A stretch of 64,000 nucleotides of DNA from Chelativorans petroleitrophicus (lineage in GTDB: Bacteria > Pseudomonadota > Alphaproteobacteria > Rhizobiales > Rhizobiaceae): the NCBI RefSeq assembly GCF_025398195.1, contig NZ_JAODNV010000012.1, positions 62,001-126,000 on the forward strand, given 5' to 3'. The notes beneath the pieces are model-generated. The model saw only the letters and a list, made by a program, of their open reading frames with translations. It ran no database searches and was not told where the DNA came from. Positions 62,181-64,000 of the stretch are shown here, one piece after another. The stretch's first letter is position 1. Each line of letters begins with the position of its first letter. Made by a program: the position numbers and the translations under genes.

Positions 62181-63023
62181 TTACCGTTCGACGACGCGCT
62201 GACGCTGCTCGCCAAGCCCTGTAATGCCGAGCCGCATTTCGTCTCCGGCCTTCAGGTAGACCGGCGGCTTCATGCCCATTCCCACTCCCGGCGGCGTGCC
62301 GGTGGTAATCACGTCACCCGGCTCCAGCACCATGAAGCGCGACAGGTAGGAGATGATGTGCGCGACGGAGAAGATCATCGTCTTCGTGTTGCCGTTCTGA
62401 CGGCGCTCGCCATTGACGTCGAGGAACATGTCGAGGTTCTGCGGGTCCGGCACCTCGTCCGCCGTGACGATCCAGGGGCCAAGGGGGCCGAAGGTGGGTG
62501 CGCTCTTGCCCTTGATCCACTGGCCGCCGCGTTCGGCCTGATATTCGCGCTCAGACACATCATTGCAGACGGCGTAGCCGAAAACCTTGGAGAGTGCGTC
62601 CTTCTCCTCCACGTAGTCGCAGCGCTCGCCGATAATCACGGCAAGCTCCACCTCCCAATCGGTTTTCACCGAGCCCTTGGGGAGCATCACATCGTCATTG
62701 GGACCTGAAAGGCAGCTTGGCGCCTTGGAGAAGACGACGGGCTCGCTGGGAATGGGCATGCCGGATTCGGCCGCGTGGTCGGCATAGTTGAGGCCGATGG
62801 CGATGAAATGCCCGGTTCGGGAGATCGGCGCGCCGATGCGGGTTGCGGCCGGCACCTCGGGCAGGGAGCCGATTTCGGCAGAGGCGAGGATGCGCAGGAG
62901 CGCGGGCGAGATGGTTTCCGGCGAGAAATCGGAGACCAGGGAGGAAACGTCCCTGATGGTGCCGTCACTGTGGAGGACGGCGGGCTTTTCCGCGCCCTTG
63001 TTGCCAAAACGCAAGAGTTTCAA
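62181..63023 (-). CDS. Fumarylacetoacetate hydrolase family protein
   Basis: A 280-residue protein with the FAH fold: FIAIGLNYADHAAESG, PVVFSKAPSCLSGPNDDVML, then TDWEVELAVIIG with metal-binding Glu pair and YAVCNDVSEREYQAERGGQW. The C-terminal VLEPGDVITTGTPPGVG is typical. The pattern is close to ureidoglycolate lyase-like and 2,4-diketo-3-deoxy-L-fuconate hydrolase-type members. With the SDR gene upstream it may be in a sugar-acid or aromatic pathway; the substrate is not shown. Confidence 0.93.
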   Translation of the reverse strand: MKLLRFGNKGAEKPAVLHSDGTIRDVSSLVSDFSPETISPALLRILASAEIGSLPEVPAATRIGAPISRTGHFIAIGLNYADHAAESGMPIPSEPVVFSKAPSCLSGPNDDVMLPKGSVKTDWEVELAVIIGERCDYVEEKDALSKVFGYAVCNDVSEREYQAERGGQWIKGKSAPTFGPLGPWIVTADEVPDPQNLDMFLDVNGERRQNGNTKTMIFSVAHIISYLSRFMVLEPGDVITTGTPPGVGMGMKPPVYLKAGDEMRLGITGLGEQRQRVVER

Positions 63024-63073
63024 GTTCTTTCTCCTCTCAGGACCTTGGCCGCCACATGCGGTCGTGCTGATTC

Positions 63074-63853
63074 TCAGAAGGCACTCGGGAAAAGGCCGCC
63101 ATCAAGCCGGATACTCTGGCCCGTGATGTAGCCGGCATGGACCGAGCACAGGAAGGCGCAGGTGCGGCCGAACTCCTCCGGCGTGCCGAAGCGGCGGGCG
63201 GGGATTTCGGCTGCCTGCTGCCGGGTGCGTTCCTCGATCGAAACCCCGGCCTTTTCGGCGCCGACACGGATGTTGTCGCGCAGCCGGTCCGTCTCGAACT
63301 TGCCCGGCAGAAGATTGTTGATCGTGACATTGCTGGCGGCCACCTGCCGCGCCACACCGGCGAGGAACGAGGTGAGCCCCGCCCGCGCCCCGGATGACAG
63401 GTCGAGGCCGAACATCGGCATGTAGACGGAAAGCGAGGTAATGTTGACGATGCGGCCGAAGCCGCGGCGCATCATGCCGTCCACCGTGGCCTGAATGAGC
63501 TCGAGCGGCGTGACCATGTTCTGCTCGATGCCCTTGAGGATATCGGCACGCGAAAGGGTGCGGAAATCCCGAAGCGGCGGACCGGCGTTGTTGTTGACGA
63601 GAATGTCCGGCTCCGGGCAGGCGGCAAGCAGCGCCTTCTGCCCGTCGGCGGTGGAAACGTCGGCGGCAACCTCGGTCACCTGAACGCCGAACCGGTCGCG
63701 GATTTCCTCGGCCGTCCGTTTCAACGGGTCCGGATCACGGCCGTTTACGACGAGATTGCAGCCCGCCTCCGCCAGCGCCATGGCGCAGCCGCGGCCAAGA
63801 CCCCGGCTCGACGCACAGACGATAGCACTCCTACCCTTGATGCCCAAATCCAT
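63074..63853 (-). CDS. Atypical short-chain dehydrogenase/reductase
   Basis: A 259-residue Rossmann protein. The cofactor loop reads ASSRGLG (residues 14-20) instead of TGxxxGxG, followed by ILVNNNAGPP and IVNITSLSVYMP. At the place of the usual YxxxK active-site pair the sequence is LSSGARAGLTSF, so the catalytic Tyr and Lys are both missing. The C-terminal ITGQSIRLDGGLF is standard. A subfamily with this change is common in databases, but its chemistry is unclear. A GAAGGAG ribosome site decides ATG 63853. 50 bases separate it from the FAH gene. Confidence 0.9.
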   Translation of the reverse strand: MDLGIKGRSAIVCASSRGLGRGCAMALAEAGCNLVVNGRDPDPLKRTAEEIRDRFGVQVTEVAADVSTADGQKALLAACPEPDILVNNNAGPPLRDFRTLSRADILKGIEQNMVTPLELIQATVDGMMRRGFGRIVNITSLSVYMPMFGLDLSSGARAGLTSFLAGVARQVAASNVTINNLLPGKFETDRLRDNIRVGAEKAGVSIEERTRQQAAEIPARRFGTPEEFGRTCAFLCSVHAGYITGQSIRLDGGLFPSAF

Positions 63854-63916
63854 GAGCTTCTCCTTCGCGCATCGTCTACCCGTCCGCGCCACGCCTGGCA
63901 AGCGGCGCTGGCCTGC

Positions 63917-64000
63917 TCATCCCCACAAGGCGGGTTCGGGCGGCGAGACGGTAGCACCATCATAAGTAAGGCCTGGCACGCGGTCGCGCGCAAGCAGCAG
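63917..64000 (-). CDS. C-terminal end of a gene that runs off the window
   Basis: From the right edge the minus strand is open for 27 codons (LLLARDRVPGLTYDGATVSP and PPEPALWG after it) to a TGA at 63917-63919. Codon use fits the genome and the spacing of 63 bases to the SDR start suits an operon. Too little is present to name a family. Confidence 0.45.
   Translation of the reverse strand: MLLARDRVPGLTYDGATVSPPEPALWG

Overview
The window is high-GC chromosomal DNA from an alphaproteobacterium, most likely a member of the Hyphomicrobiales (Rhizobiales) close to Mesorhizobium, Chelativorans or Nitratireductor. This rests on the F1-ATPase zeta-type (DUF1476) and ATP12 proteins, purS beside purC, a short-form adenylate kinase, two glutamate-tRNA ligase genes, a malic enzyme with a phosphotransacetylase-like tail, and a long str/S10/spc/alpha ribosomal block ending rpoA-rplQ. 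The genus is inferred from protein character; no search was run.

Layout. 1-1.4 kb: end of a purine cluster on the minus strand (purC, purS, a small coiled-coil protein) with a perfect palindrome upstream of purC. 1.6-9.1 kb: mixed metabolic genes (DUF1476, HpcH/HpaI aldolase, RBBP9-like hydrolase, two-domain VOC protein, purB, a membrane protein plus DUF2259 protein pair, P1 peptidase coupled to a LivK-type binding protein). 9.3-14.7 kb: a plus-strand cluster of flavin reductase, MoxR/CoxD-like AAA ATPase, CoxE-like VWA protein, two XdhC-family proteins and a fused molybdopterin-binding/MobA-like protein. It looks like a maturation set for a molybdenum hydroxylase, but no structural subunit is present. 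14.8-15.4 kb: a winged-helix regulator and small membrane partner with a perfect 10-4-10 palindrome at the regulator start codon.

15.7-35.8 kb: rpsD, a small minus-strand gene, then the uninterrupted ribosomal superoperon rpsL-rpsG-fusA-tuf-(S10 operon)-(spc operon)-secY-adk-rpsM-rpsK-rpoA-rplQ, with a consensus promoter and long leader before rpsL and a strong terminator after rplQ. rpoBC is not directly upstream of rpsL.

35.9-64 kb: DUF486 membrane protein, HtrA protease, rarA, crcB, a decayed LuxR-type regulator, an RluC-type pseudouridine synthase, the ATP12 chaperone, a sodium/solute symporter with its DUF4212 partner, a methyltransferase facing a truncated HxlR regulator, gltA, gltX, comEC, class II DAHP synthase, GFA and hemerythrin proteins, nadE, an MFS transporter, a second gltX, maeB, a fumarylacetoacetate-hydrolase-family enzyme, an atypical SDR and the 3' end of one further gene.

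Most of the window is conserved housekeeping sequence. I found no CRISPR array, tRNA or rRNA gene, prophage, insertion sequence or clearly new defence system. The points of most interest are the orphan molybdenum-enzyme maturation cluster, the palindromic operators, two decayed regulators, heptad-like intergenic repeats, the str operon separated from rpoBC, and an SDR without the usual catalytic Tyr-Lys pair.
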